Assembly (NCBI RefSeq): GCF_011440375.1
Contig: NZ_JAAOIR010000002.1
Location: forward strand, 930,001 to 994,000
Direction: 5' to 3'
DNA: 64,000 nt
Source of the DNA: Halorubellus sp. JP-L1
GTDB lineage: Archaea; Halobacteriota; Halobacteria; Halobacteriales; Natrialbaceae
Made by a program: the position numbers and the translations under genes
The notes under the pieces: generated by a model
Seen by the model: the letters and a program-made list of their open reading frames with translations, nothing else
Told to the model about the DNA's origin: nothing
The model's database searches: none
Part shown: one piece after another, positions 1-8,298 of the stretch
How positions within the stretch are numbered: the first letter of the stretch is position 1
Layout: every line of letters starts with the position of its first letter

Positions 1-296
1 CTGTCGTTGAGTACGTTCACGCCGTCGAATCCGCATTCGTCGTTCCCATCGCCACGCATCCGCGACGCGAGCGACCGAGTGTGCTCCATCACGGCCGCGA
101 GCACGTCCTCGGGCACGTCGAACAACGTCTCGTGGTGAGCGGTCGGAATCACGAGCACGTGCCCGGGCGCGATCGGGTCGAGCGGCGAGAACGCGAGCGT
201 GCCTGGCTGCTCTTCGTCGCCATCGCGCGCCTCGACGACGAGCGCGTCCGCGTCGCCCGCGACGATGCCACAGAACACGCAGTCGGCGTCGGTCAT
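1..296 (-). CDS. HIT family nucleotide-binding protein (3' end cut by window)
   Basis: The first 98 codons of a histidine-triad (HIT) family protein are present and the C-terminus runs off the window. The start MTDADCVFCGIVAGD is the usual HIT N-terminus with a CxxC pair, followed by AFSPLDPIAPGHVLVIP, the conserved strand region before the helix. The catalytic H-x-H-x-H motif would lie just beyond the edge and cannot be checked. HIT proteins hydrolyse or transfer nucleotides from substrates such as AMP-lysine or Ap4A. Which branch this is cannot be told from the visible part. It lies 93 nt downstream of sufD on the same strand, so it may be read through from the suf operon. Confidence 0.85.
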   Translation of the reverse strand, partial: MTDADCVFCGIVAGDADALVVEARDGDEEQPGTLAFSPLDPIAPGHVLVIPTAHHETLFDVPEDVLAAVMEHTRSLASRMRGDGNDECGFDGVNVLND

Positions 297-389
297 GCGA
301 GATACACGACGACGGAACACCTCACGCTTGGGGTGGCGTGAGAGAGATTCGCAAGAACTTCCGGTCGAAGTGAGAACGCGGCGAGTGCG

Positions 390-1601
390 TTACTCGCGGA
401 GGCGCTCGGCGACGAGGTCGCTGAGGTCCTCGCGGAGTTCGTCCACGTCGACTTCGTCGAGCACGGGCACGAAGAAGCCCTCGACGAGCATGTTCTTCGC
501 CGTCTGCGGGTCGACGCCGCGGGAGGTCATGTAGAACATCTCCTGTGCGTCGACCTGCCCCACGGTCGCGCTGTGGGACGCTTCCGTGTCGTGGTTGTTG
601 ATGATGAGCTTCGGGGACGCGTCCGCCTCGCTCTCGTCGGAGAGCATCAGCGTGTTCTCTCGCTGGTAGGAACTCGTGTCCCACGCGTCGCGGCCGACGT
701 CCTGCACGCCCTCGTACACCGAGCGCGCGTGGTCGTCGAGGACGCCGCGCGTCACGAGGTCCGCGGTCGTGTGTTCGCCCTCGTGCCAGACGCGCGCCGC
801 GACGTCGAAGTGCTGGTCCTCGTGGCCGAAGAACGCGCCGACGGTCTTCGTCTCCGAACCGTCGCCTTTGAGGTACGTCTCCACGCTGGACTTCGTGAGC
901 CGCGAGCCGATGTTGCCCTCGATCCAGTCGACCGTTGCGTACGTGTCCGCGTGCCCGCGCTTCAGCGTGTAGTTGTACGTCTCCTCGTCGAGGTTCTGGA
1001 GCGCGCCGTACTGGACGCGAGAGTTCTCGCCCGCGACGACCTCGACGACGCCGCTGTAGTAGCGCTCGCCCTCGACGGCGTCACCCGTGCTCTGGCGTTC
1101 GAGGATGGTGACCGACGAGGATTCCTCGGTGACGACGAGCGTGTAGTTGAACAGCGACCGCGAATTCATCGCGGTCCGGATCTTCACGTCCTCCGCGTCC
1201 ACGCCCTCCGGGACGTAGATCACGGTGCCCGCCGAGAACAGCGCCGTCGAAAGCGCGGTGAGGTAATTCTCTTCGGGGTCGACCACGGTCGCGAAGTGCT
1301 CGCGAACGAGGTCCTCGTGCTCGGCGAGCGCCTCGGACCACTCGAGGACTTCGACGCCCTCGTCGCTCACGCGATCCTTGTCCTCGGCCGCGTTCAGCGG
1401 GTCGACGAGCGCTTCGAAGTCGAGCGCGTGGAGGTTCGTCCAGTCCCGACCCGGCGTCCGGATGACGTCCGGCATGTCGAGTTCGTCGAGCGCGTCGAGC
1501 GCCTCCAGCCGGTGCTCGGTGAGCCACTCCGGCTCGTCGAGGTCGGCCGAGATCTCCTGTACTTGCTCTCGTGTGAGGTTTGCGTGTACCTGCGTACTCA
1601 T
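390..1601 (-). CDS. sufD: Fe-S cluster assembly protein SufD
   Basis: The 403-residue product is SufD, the partner of SufB in the SufBCD scaffold that builds Fe-S clusters in the cytosol using SufC ATPase activity. The N-terminus carries the EPEWLTEHRLEALDAL motif shared by SufB and SufD. The C-terminal half has the beta-helix core with NNHDTEASHSATVGQ and the end motif SRGVDPQTAKNMLVEGFF. It is shorter than SufB and lacks SufB's CSAP cysteine region, which separates the paralogues. It is the last gene of sufC-sufB-sufD and starts 16 nt after sufB. The ATG start is fixed by MSTQVHANLT directly before the conserved region. Confidence 0.95.
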   Translation of the reverse strand: MSTQVHANLTREQVQEISADLDEPEWLTEHRLEALDALDELDMPDVIRTPGRDWTNLHALDFEALVDPLNAAEDKDRVSDEGVEVLEWSEALAEHEDLVREHFATVVDPEENYLTALSTALFSAGTVIYVPEGVDAEDVKIRTAMNSRSLFNYTLVVTEESSSVTILERQSTGDAVEGERYYSGVVEVVAGENSRVQYGALQNLDEETYNYTLKRGHADTYATVDWIEGNIGSRLTKSSVETYLKGDGSETKTVGAFFGHEDQHFDVAARVWHEGEHTTADLVTRGVLDDHARSVYEGVQDVGRDAWDTSSYQRENTLMLSDESEADASPKLIINNHDTEASHSATVGQVDAQEMFYMTSRGVDPQTAKNMLVEGFFVPVLDEVDVDELREDLSDLVAERLRE

Positions 1602-1617
1602 TGTCTCCTCCCGGGAG

Positions 1618-3048
1618 TTACCCGAGGCTACCCTCCATCTCCAGTTCGATGAGCCGGTTCAGTTCGACCGCGTACTCGATCGGCAGTTCCTCCGTGATCG
1701 GCTCGATGAAGCCCGCGACGATCATCTGCTTGGCGTCGTCGTCGTCCAGGCCGCGGCTCTGGAGGTAGAAGACGTCCTCGTCGCCGATCTTCCCGACGGT
1801 CGCCTCGTGGGCGACGTCGACCTTCGACTCCTGGATCTCCATGTACGGCATCGTGTCCGACGTCGACTCGTTGTCGAACATGAGCGCGTCGCACTCCACG
1901 GACGTCGAAGAGTTCTCCGCTCCGTCGCTAATGTGGACGAGGCCGCGGTAGTTCGTGCGGCCGCCGTCCTTGCTGATGGACTTCGACTCGATCGTGGACT
2001 TCGTGTCAGGCGCGTTGTGGTAGACCTTCGCGCCCGTGTCGATGTCCTGGTCCTCGCCGGCGAACGCGATCGTGATGTGGTTGTCCGTCGCGCCACGACC
2101 CTTCAGGATCGTGGCGGGGTAGAGCATCGTCGCCTTCGACCCCATCGAACCCGAAACCCACTCCATCGTCCCCTCGCTCTCGACGATAGCGCGCTTCGTG
2201 TTCAGGTTGTACGTGTTCTTCGACCAGTTCTGCACGGTCGAGTACTGGACGTGCGCGTTCTCGCCGACGAACACCTCCACGCCGCCGCTGTGGAGGTTGA
2301 ACGCAGAGTACTTCGGCGCGGAACAGCCCTCGATGTAGTGCACTTCGGAGTTCTCCTCGGCGATGATGAGCGTGTGCTCGAACTGGCCCATCCCCTCGGA
2401 GTTCATCCGGAAGTACGCCTGCACGGGCATGTTCACGGTCGTGTCCTCGGGGACGTAGACGAACGACCCACCGGACCAGACCGCACCGTGGAGTGCCGCG
2501 AACTTGTTGTCGCTCGGCGGCACGTTCTTCGTCATGAAGTGCTCTTTGACGAGCTCCTCGTGCTCCTGGACCGCCTTGTCCATGTCGCAGAAGATGACGC
2601 CCTTCTCCTCCCAGCGCTCCTGCATGTTCTGGTAGACGATCTCGGACTCGTACTGCGCGCCGACCCCGCTCAGGGCCTCGCGCTCGGCTTCCGGAATGCC
2701 GAGCTTCTCGAACGTGTCCTGGATCTCCTCGGGGAGGTCCTCCCAGTTCTCCGCCCCGCCGCGCGTCTCGATGTCGGGTCGGATGTAGGGAACGATCTCC
2801 TCGATGTCGACCTCGGAGAGGTCGGGTTGGCCGGGCCAGTCCGTCGGCATCGGCATCTCCTGGAACTGCTTGAGCGCGCGCTTGCGCCGCTCGTACATCC
2901 ACTCCGGTTCGTCCTTGTCCTCCGAGATGAGACGGATAGTCTCCTCGGTCAGCCCCTTCTCGGTCTGGAAGGCGGAGCTCTCCTCCTTCTTGAACTCGAA
3001 GCGAGCCTCGGTGTCGGTCTCCTTCAGGTGGTCTTGATCTGAACTCAT
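1618..3048 (-). CDS. sufB: Fe-S cluster assembly protein SufB
   Basis: The 476-residue product is SufB, the scaffold subunit on which nascent Fe-S clusters form within SufBC2D. The N-terminal EPEWMYERRKRALKQF motif, the cysteine segment HYIEGCSAPKYSAFNL, the second conserved cysteine in SSTSVECDALMF, and HEATVGKIGDEDVFYLQSRG are all present. The cysteine positions correspond to those known to matter in bacterial SufB. Length is normal for the family. It sits 33 nt after sufC and 16 nt before sufD, so the three are surely co-transcribed. Suf is the main Fe-S system of haloarchaea. Confidence 0.97.
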   Translation of the reverse strand: MSSDQDHLKETDTEARFEFKKEESSAFQTEKGLTEETIRLISEDKDEPEWMYERRKRALKQFQEMPMPTDWPGQPDLSEVDIEEIVPYIRPDIETRGGAENWEDLPEEIQDTFEKLGIPEAEREALSGVGAQYESEIVYQNMQERWEEKGVIFCDMDKAVQEHEELVKEHFMTKNVPPSDNKFAALHGAVWSGGSFVYVPEDTTVNMPVQAYFRMNSEGMGQFEHTLIIAEENSEVHYIEGCSAPKYSAFNLHSGGVEVFVGENAHVQYSTVQNWSKNTYNLNTKRAIVESEGTMEWVSGSMGSKATMLYPATILKGRGATDNHITIAFAGEDQDIDTGAKVYHNAPDTKSTIESKSISKDGGRTNYRGLVHISDGAENSSTSVECDALMFDNESTSDTMPYMEIQESKVDVAHEATVGKIGDEDVFYLQSRGLDDDDAKQMIVAGFIEPITEELPIEYAVELNRLIELEMEGSLG

Positions 3049-3081
3049 GATTGATGTATTCCTGTTTGGGGTCCCATACGG

Positions 3082-3996
3082 TTAAGCCGTCTCGTAGGCT
3101 TGCTCGCGAACCCAGTCGTAGCCCTCGTCCTCGAGCTTCTCCGCCAGCTCCGGACCGCCGGACTCCGCGATCTTCCCGTCGAGCATCACGTGCACGTGGT
3201 CGGGCTCGACGTAGTCGAGGATGCGCTGATAGTGCGTGATCTGGAGGACGCCCGTGCCCTGCTCGTCGCGGAGCGCGTTGATGCCCTTCGAGACGTCCTG
3301 GAGCCGGTCGATGTCGAGGCCGGAGTCGATCTCGTCCAGCACCGCGATCGACGGTTCGAGAATCGCGGCCTGCAGGACCTCGTTCTGCTTCTTCTCGCCG
3401 CCGGAGAAGCCCGCGTTCAGGTACCGCTGCGCGAACTTCTCGTCCATGTCGAGCTGCTCCATCTTCTCCTGGAGGAGACCCTGGAACTCTGCGACGCCGA
3501 TCTCGCCCTCTTCGACGTTCCCCTCCATCGGGGAGGTCTCGTAGCCGACGTCCTCCTCTGCTGCCTCCTCGGCCTCGTCGTCGTCCTCGAAGAGCTCCTC
3601 GCGCTCCTCGAGCTTCGCGTTGAGTGCCGTGCGGAGGAAGTTCGTCATCGTGACGCCCTCGATCTCCGCGGGGTACTGGAATCCGAGGAAGATGCCGAGC
3701 GCCGCGCGTTCGTTGGGCTCCATCTCGAGGAGGTCCCACGTGCGCTTGTCCTCGGGGATGTCGAAGTCCTCGCCGAAGTCACCCTGTTCGAGGTGGAGGA
3801 GTACGTCGCCGTCTGTCACCTCGTAGGCGGGGTGGCCGGCGATGACCTTCGCCGTCGTGGACTTCCCGGAGCCGTTCGGGCCCATGAGGGCGTGTATCTC
3901 GCCGGATTCGACCTCGAGGTCGACACCGTCGAGGATCTGCTCGCCGTCGTCCTCCGCCACTTTCGCGTGGAGTTGTGAGAGTTGGAGTCGTGCCAT
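3082..3996 (-). CDS. sufC: Fe-S cluster assembly ATPase SufC
   Basis: The 304-residue ABC-type ATPase powers the SufBCD complex. Walker A GPNGSGKST lies near residue 40, the signature FSGGEKKQNEVLQ near residue 195, and Walker B AVLDEIDSGLD follows. An acidic insertion near residues 125-155 (FEDDDEAEEAAEEDVGYE) makes it longer than bacterial SufC, about 250 residues, which fits halophilic homologues. It is first in the sufCBD operon. The ATG at 3994-3996 follows a purine-rich GAGGT on the coding strand. A TATA-like stretch near 4080-4095 is the likely promoter. Confidence 0.95.
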   Translation of the reverse strand: MARLQLSQLHAKVAEDDGEQILDGVDLEVESGEIHALMGPNGSGKSTTAKVIAGHPAYEVTDGDVLLHLEQGDFGEDFDIPEDKRTWDLLEMEPNERAALGIFLGFQYPAEIEGVTMTNFLRTALNAKLEEREELFEDDDEAEEAAEEDVGYETSPMEGNVEEGEIGVAEFQGLLQEKMEQLDMDEKFAQRYLNAGFSGGEKKQNEVLQAAILEPSIAVLDEIDSGLDIDRLQDVSKGINALRDEQGTGVLQITHYQRILDYVEPDHVHVMLDGKIAESGGPELAEKLEDEGYDWVREQAYETA

Positions 3997-4153
3997 TTGT
4001 AGAACCTCTTATCGTGTCTAGCCAGGTGGGTGCGCCCCATCAAGCTTTCGTAACGCACCCAGTTCTGCTTGCTCGCTCAGAAATAATCTTTCCCGAAAAG
4101 CAAACGAAGTGCGTGATAGTCTAGCACGCTCCAGGTCGCGCTGCCGTCCCCGG
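3997..4153 (-). promoter_or_regulatory. sufC upstream region with TATA-like element
   Basis: This 157-nt gap separates the end of polB from the start of sufC. On the minus strand it carries an A/T-rich stretch, GGGAAAGATTATTTCTGAG at about 4079-4097, which looks like a haloarchaeal TATA region about 90 nt before the sufC ATG. A leader of some 60 nt would follow, with GAGGT close to the start codon. No terminator hairpin for polB is obvious. Confidence 0.45.
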
Positions 4154-6901
4154 CTACATGAACGACCCGAGCCCGGTCTGCTCCTGGCCCGTCTTCACCT
4201 CGTCCCACGACATCCCCAGCGCCTCGATCACGCGCTCGATCGGTCCTTGTAGGGTCTTCTCCAGCATCTTCTCGTAGTCCACGTCGAACTCCTCGGGAAT
4301 CTCGTCGTCGTACTCGAAACAGATCACGTCCGGGTCGCGCTTGAACTCACCGTAAAGCGGATCCTCCCGCGGATCGAGCCCGAGTTCGTCCTCCACGCGC
4401 TCGAAGTACGACGGATGCACCGACTCCAGGTACAGCCGCTTGGGCTTCGAGCCGCTCGCGAAGTTCGTCCCCAACAGGAGGTTCGCGTACTTCGCCCCCC
4501 TGACCTGCGCCGTATCCGTCTCGTAGTTGTCCAACTGCTTCCCGATCCCACCCGGGATCGCGATCTCGTCGTAACTGTACTCGCCAGCCAGGAAGTCGTC
4601 GATCACCCCGCTCACGTACGCGCGAATGTTCTCCGTGTCCTCCCCGTACACGATCCGCTCGATGACGTCCTTCTGGACCTCCTTCGTCACCGCCGCGATG
4701 TCGCTGCGCTTGTACTCGAACCCCGTAATGTCGACGTCGTCGACGTCCTTCCCCTCCTTCCAGACGATGTGACCCGCGTACCGCTTCTTCTTCCCCGCCT
4801 GGAAGAACCGCCGATACAGCTTCTCGAACTCGATCTGGAAGCGGTGCTCCTCGCCGGCGTCGAGATCGACGTGCAACTCGTCGCGCGCGAAGTCGTCGTA
4901 GGACGCGTTGATGTACTCCTCGATCTCGAAGGACTGCTCGATGGCCGTCTCGGTGTCCACCTCCGGACCCAGTTCTATCATGACGCTGTCGGTGTCACCA
5001 TATGCGACATGATGGCCGAGTTCGTTCGCCGACTGCTCCGTGAATTCTATGACCTCTCTCCCCGTTGCAGTCACTGCAGCACCCATCTCCTTGTCGTACA
5101 GTCGGAACCGGTCCCACCCGAGCACGCCGTATAACGAATTCATAATAACCTTGACAGCGGCCTGTTGCTGGTCGTAGGTCTCGTACTCGACGGTGCCGGG
5201 TTCGTGCTCGTTCCGGAGCGCCTTCTTGTTCTCGCGTTCGCCGAGGAGTTCGTCGACCATCTCGCGGATCATGCCGTCCGGTTCCTTCCGGAAGTGCGTC
5301 CCGTTCGGCGCGACGAAGGTGTCGCCGCCGTAGGAATCGGGGTCGACCTTCGTCTCGGGACTGGCGTTGACCGTCACCATGCACATCGGATAGAGGCTCT
5401 TCAAGTCCAGTACGGTGACATTTTCCTTGACGCCCGTTATCGGATCGAACACCGCGCCACCCTCGTAGTCCTCGGACTCCTGCTGGCCCTTCGAGGGGAG
5501 CGCGAAGTCGCCGTTGACCTTGTGCAGCACGTACATGTCGACGGCGTCGCCTGCCGTGGGGGCGTCCTCGAGCTTGCAGCCGACGAACGTGCGGACCTCG
5601 TCGTAGAACGCGATTATGTCCTGTTTGCGGTCGAGTTCCACGCAGAGTTCGACGTCGCGGAGGTTGTACTCCAGCAGGCGCGCGGGGTCGTCCTCCCAGA
5701 GCGTCGCGATGTCGCCCGAGTAGCGCTCCTTGCCAACGCCGAGTTCGGTCTCGCCGACGGCGTCGAGTCGGTACGAGTCGAGTTCGGTGAACTGCCGGCT
5801 CTTGTACGCGTACAGGAGGTCGAAGACGACGCGGCCCTTGACGTCCGGTCCGCCCCAGCCCGAGCGCCAGACCTCGTTCACCCTGGACAGCCGGTTCGCG
5901 TCGAGGTCGAAGTCGTGCGTCGGCGAGGCGAGGACGTCGAGACGGTCGAGGAAGTACGGCGCGTCGAAATCTTCGAAATTCCAGCCCGTTGCGATGTCTG
6001 GATCGGTCTCGACGACGTAGTCGAGGAACGCCTCGAGCATCGCCTCCTCCTCCTGGAAGGTCTCGACCCGGTAGTCCATCTCGTCGGGGATGGGGTCGTA
6101 GTCGAGGGCGTCGGTGCTCGTCGTTGCCCCGGTCTCGTCGGCGATCTGCAGCCAACAGACGTACTCGTCGCGGTAGGAGTCGTGGCTCGTGATGCAGACG
6201 ATCTCCTGCTCGCCGTCCTCTGGGAACCCGTTCCGGTCGTACACCTCGATGTCGAACGTGTTCACGCGCGGGGTCACGGTCGCCTCGGTCGGTGCGACGT
6301 CCTCGTGGTGGACGCGGATCGCGGTCTCGTCGTCGTTCCAGGCGGCAGGCACGCGGAGGCCGCTCTTGACGTCCTTGTCGATGAGGAAGCGGTTCGGGAA
6401 CAGGATGTCGGCCTCGTAGTGGTCGAAGTGGTCGCGGACGTTCCCGACGTCCCGCGGCGTGCGGCCGAAGATCTGCGCGAGGCGGTCGCCGCGGATGCTC
6501 TCGAAGGGCTCGCCGTCGTCGTCCTCGACGCGGTAGTCGACGAGGCCGTCGAACGCCGCGATGCGTTCGTCGTCGACGTTCTCGACGGGCGCGTAGAAGT
6601 ACGGCCGGAAGCCGTAGACCTTGACGTGGACGGCGTCGCGGTTCTCGGGTTCGCGACCGAAGACGTGGATGACGGGTTCCTCGTCTTCGCCGCGGCCGTC
6701 GACGGTGTAGTCGACCTGCGTGACGGCGACGTCGAGGTACTCGTCGGCGTCCGGCAGGCCTTCGCGTTCGGCGTCGACGACGGACGCGCCGCTGGAGACG
6801 TCGTCGGCGACGACCTGCGCTTCCTCGTCCGGCCGGTCGCCGTCGTCGTCGCCCGACCAGGCGTCGGTCAACGACAGCTGTCCGGCGTCCGAATCTGTCA
6901 T
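4154..6901 (-). CDS. polB: Family B replicative DNA polymerase
   Basis: The 915-residue product is the archaeal B-family DNA polymerase with 3'-5' proofreading. Exo I FDIEVYDRNG is near residue 215, Exo II NFEDFDAPYF follows, and Exo III YNLRDVELC comes later. Polymerase motif A DLKSLYPM is near 499, motif B KVIMNSLYGVLG near 584, and motif C YGDTDSVM near 634. All catalytic acids are visible. The gene has no intein, although motifs A and C are common intein sites in haloarchaeal polB. The extreme N-terminus (QLSLTDAW) loosely resembles a PCNA-interaction peptide, which is inference only. ATG 6899-6901 is chosen because TTTTTAC lies about 27 nt upstream. A GTG two codons earlier is possible. 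Confidence 0.96.
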   Translation of the reverse strand: MTDSDAGQLSLTDAWSGDDDGDRPDEEAQVVADDVSSGASVVDAEREGLPDADEYLDVAVTQVDYTVDGRGEDEEPVIHVFGREPENRDAVHVKVYGFRPYFYAPVENVDDERIAAFDGLVDYRVEDDDGEPFESIRGDRLAQIFGRTPRDVGNVRDHFDHYEADILFPNRFLIDKDVKSGLRVPAAWNDDETAIRVHHEDVAPTEATVTPRVNTFDIEVYDRNGFPEDGEQEIVCITSHDSYRDEYVCWLQIADETGATTSTDALDYDPIPDEMDYRVETFQEEEAMLEAFLDYVVETDPDIATGWNFEDFDAPYFLDRLDVLASPTHDFDLDANRLSRVNEVWRSGWGGPDVKGRVVFDLLYAYKSRQFTELDSYRLDAVGETELGVGKERYSGDIATLWEDDPARLLEYNLRDVELCVELDRKQDIIAFYDEVRTFVGCKLEDAPTAGDAVDMYVLHKVNGDFALPSKGQQESEDYEGGAVFDPITGVKENVTVLDLKSLYPMCMVTVNASPETKVDPDSYGGDTFVAPNGTHFRKEPDGMIREMVDELLGERENKKALRNEHEPGTVEYETYDQQQAAVKVIMNSLYGVLGWDRFRLYDKEMGAAVTATGREVIEFTEQSANELGHHVAYGDTDSVMIELGPEVDTETAIEQSFEIEEYINASYDDFARDELHVDLDAGEEHRFQIEFEKLYRRFFQAGKKKRYAGHIVWKEGKDVDDVDITGFEYKRSDIAAVTKEVQKDVIERIVYGEDTENIRAYVSGVIDDFLAGEYSYDEIAIPGGIGKQLDNYETDTAQVRGAKYANLLLGTNFASGSKPKRLYLESVHPSYFERVEDELGLDPREDPLYGEFKRDPDVICFEYDDEIPEEFDVDYEKMLEKTLQGPIERVIEALGMSWDEVKTGQEQTGLGSFM

Positions 6902-6923
6902 GTCCACACTCTCGGCGTTCGCC

Positions 6924-6932
6924 GGTAAAAAC
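6924..6932 (-). promoter_or_regulatory. TATA-like box of polB
   Basis: On the minus strand GTTTTTACC lies about 27 nt before the ATG at 6901, the spacing expected for a leaderless haloarchaeal transcript. This supports ATG 6901 as the start. Confidence 0.45.
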
Positions 6933-7076
6933 TCACGTGTTTCGCGCCGTCGAGCGGGTCACCGAACCCCGGGTAGCGCCGGATCAATCGCCGCGCCGTC
7001 TTGCGGGTCCCCGCCCGACGATGGCAACAAGACCTTTATGCATGTGAGTTCTTGCCATAGCTGGAGGTGAACGGGC

Positions 7077-7256
7077 TTGACCAACCACGCATCAGACGGT
7101 GACGAACAGCAGGCCGACGACCGTGAGCCCGAGGCGGACGAGATGACGTCCATCGAGACATACGAGACGAACGACGGGGTCGTCTTCTACGACGCCGAGA
7201 ACCCGCTCGCGTGGCTGGAAGCCAACGAGACCTGCTCGCTCCGAGAGCGAGCCTGA
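7077..7256 (+). CDS. Small acidic haloarchaeal protein (TTG start)
   Basis: This 59-residue protein of unknown function has a variable acidic N-terminus followed by a conserved-looking core, IETYETNDGVVFYDAENPLAW, and ends at LRERA. The TTG at 7077 is preferred because GGAGGTGA (7063-7070) is an ideal ribosome-binding site at 6-nt spacing. An internal ATG at 7143 would keep only the core. A CTTTATG element at 7033-7039 could be the promoter. The core resembles a family of tiny haloarchaeal proteins I recall only as uncharacterised. It faces away from polB and leads a run of three small plus-strand genes. Confidence 0.75.
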   Translation: MTNHASDGDEQQADDREPEADEMTSIETYETNDGVVFYDAENPLAWLEANETCSLRERA

Positions 7257-7313
7257 CAGCTCGACGTCCACCAACGAACACGCTTTTCGTACTCTGTGCC
7301 GACGCGACTAACA

Positions 7314-7700
7314 GTGCCATCGGAGGACGCGTCGGACGACCCCGCCGAGGACGCGGCGAGCGACGGCGTCGACGACCGGCTCGCCGGCGACGACGAGGGC
7401 CTGCGGGATCCGAGCGACGCCCTCCAGGACCCCGCCGACAACGTCCCGACGCCGGAAGTGCCCTCGATCGAGCCGGAGGCACCCGACGCACCGGAACCCG
7501 ACGAGATCCCCGAGGGCCTGCGCGCGGAGTTCTGGGAGCTCGTGTTCGCGGCGAACGTCGCGCTGTTCGGGCTCTCGCTAGGCGCGATGCTCGTCGCGTT
7601 CGACGAGAACGTCCCCCTCGGCGCGCTCTCGCTGCTCGTCGGCGCGCTCGCCGCAGCGTTCCTCCTCTACCGGTACCTGAACCGACAGCACACTCCCTAA
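7314..7700 (+). CDS. Acidic protein with two C-terminal membrane segments
   Basis: This 128-residue conserved haloarchaeal protein has no known function. About 70 acidic, proline-rich residues (SIEPEAPDAPEPDEIPEGL) come first. Two hydrophobic helices follow: WELVFAANVALFGLSLGAML at about residues 74-93, and LGALSLLVGALAAAFLLYRY further on, with a short polar tail. It is probably a two-helix membrane protein with an acidic tail on one side. The GTG at 7314 is taken as the start. Another GTG six codons upstream (7296) is possible, and neither has a clear ribosome-binding site. It lies 57 nt after the small gene at 7077. Confidence 0.75.
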   Translation: MPSEDASDDPAEDAASDGVDDRLAGDDEGLRDPSDALQDPADNVPTPEVPSIEPEAPDAPEPDEIPEGLRAEFWELVFAANVALFGLSLGAMLVAFDENVPLGALSLLVGALAAAFLLYRYLNRQHTP

Positions 7701-7781
7701 GTCCGAACTGCCGCGCCAATCCCTCGGTCGCGAACGGCTCGGACCGTGACGCCTAACCGCTCGCACCGCCAACGCCGAGTC

Positions 7782-8210
7782 ATGCGAACGGTCGAGACTC
7801 CAGACGGGAATCACGTCCTCGTCCGGAAGGCCTCCGGGGACTCCTTGCTCGTCGCCGACCCCGACACCGGCGAGGAGCGGTACGTCGACCGCGATGCCGT
7901 CTCCGAACTCGACGGCGAGTCCGCGCTCGCGGTCGCCGCGTCAGCCGTCCCCGCGCCGACGCGGCGCGTCCTCACTGCCGTCCACGACGACGAGAGCGTC
8001 GGCCTCCTCCTCGAACTCGTCGACCGCGGCCCGCTCGCGGCACGCACGCTCCTCGACGAATACGATTACTGCGAGAGCGACCTCTACGGCCTCGTCGCGG
8101 AGTTCCGCGCCGCCGGCCTCGTCGAGGAGGCGACCGTCGCCGGGGAACGCGGCTACGACGCCACCGAGCTCGCGCGCGACGGCGTCGCCGTGCTCCGCGG
8201 CGCGAACTGA
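7782..8210 (+). CDS. Predicted winged-helix-like haloarchaeal protein
   Basis: The 142-residue protein has two parts. Residues 1-45 look like a small beta module (VETPDGNHVLVRKASGDSLLVADPDTGEERYVD). The rest resembles a winged helix: GLLLELVDRGPLAARTLLDEYDYCESDLYGLVAEFRAAGLVEEA, where a recognition helix and a wing can be imagined. The function is unknown, and DNA binding is inference from the helix pattern. ATG 7782 is chosen over an upstream GTG because the conserved-looking MRTVETPDG starts there. It converges on rad50, with about 65 nt between the two stops. Confidence 0.7.
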   Translation: MRTVETPDGNHVLVRKASGDSLLVADPDTGEERYVDRDAVSELDGESALAVAASAVPAPTRRVLTAVHDDESVGLLLELVDRGPLAARTLLDEYDYCESDLYGLVAEFRAAGLVEEATVAGERGYDATELARDGVAVLRGAN

Positions 8211-8250
8211 GGTACCGGAACCCCCAGTGGGTTCCGAGGCAGCGAGCGGG

Positions 8251-8298
8251 GTCAGTCGTCCGCGAGTAAGTCCGGTCAGTCGTCCGCGAGCAGGTCCG
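8251..8298. repeat. 24-bp tandem duplication of the rad50 3' end
   Basis: Two 24-bp units, 8251-8274 and 8275-8298, differ at two bases. The second holds the last seven codons and stop of rad50. The first lies just past the stop. Read on the minus strand, both end in the codons for LLADD followed by TGA, and the extra copy is in frame. Confidence 0.85.

Noticed and set aside
5165-6928. Long plus-strand open frame of 587 codons opposite polB
   Set aside because: It is a mirror of the polymerase gene in GC-rich DNA. The composition is Val/Arg/Asp-rich without motifs.
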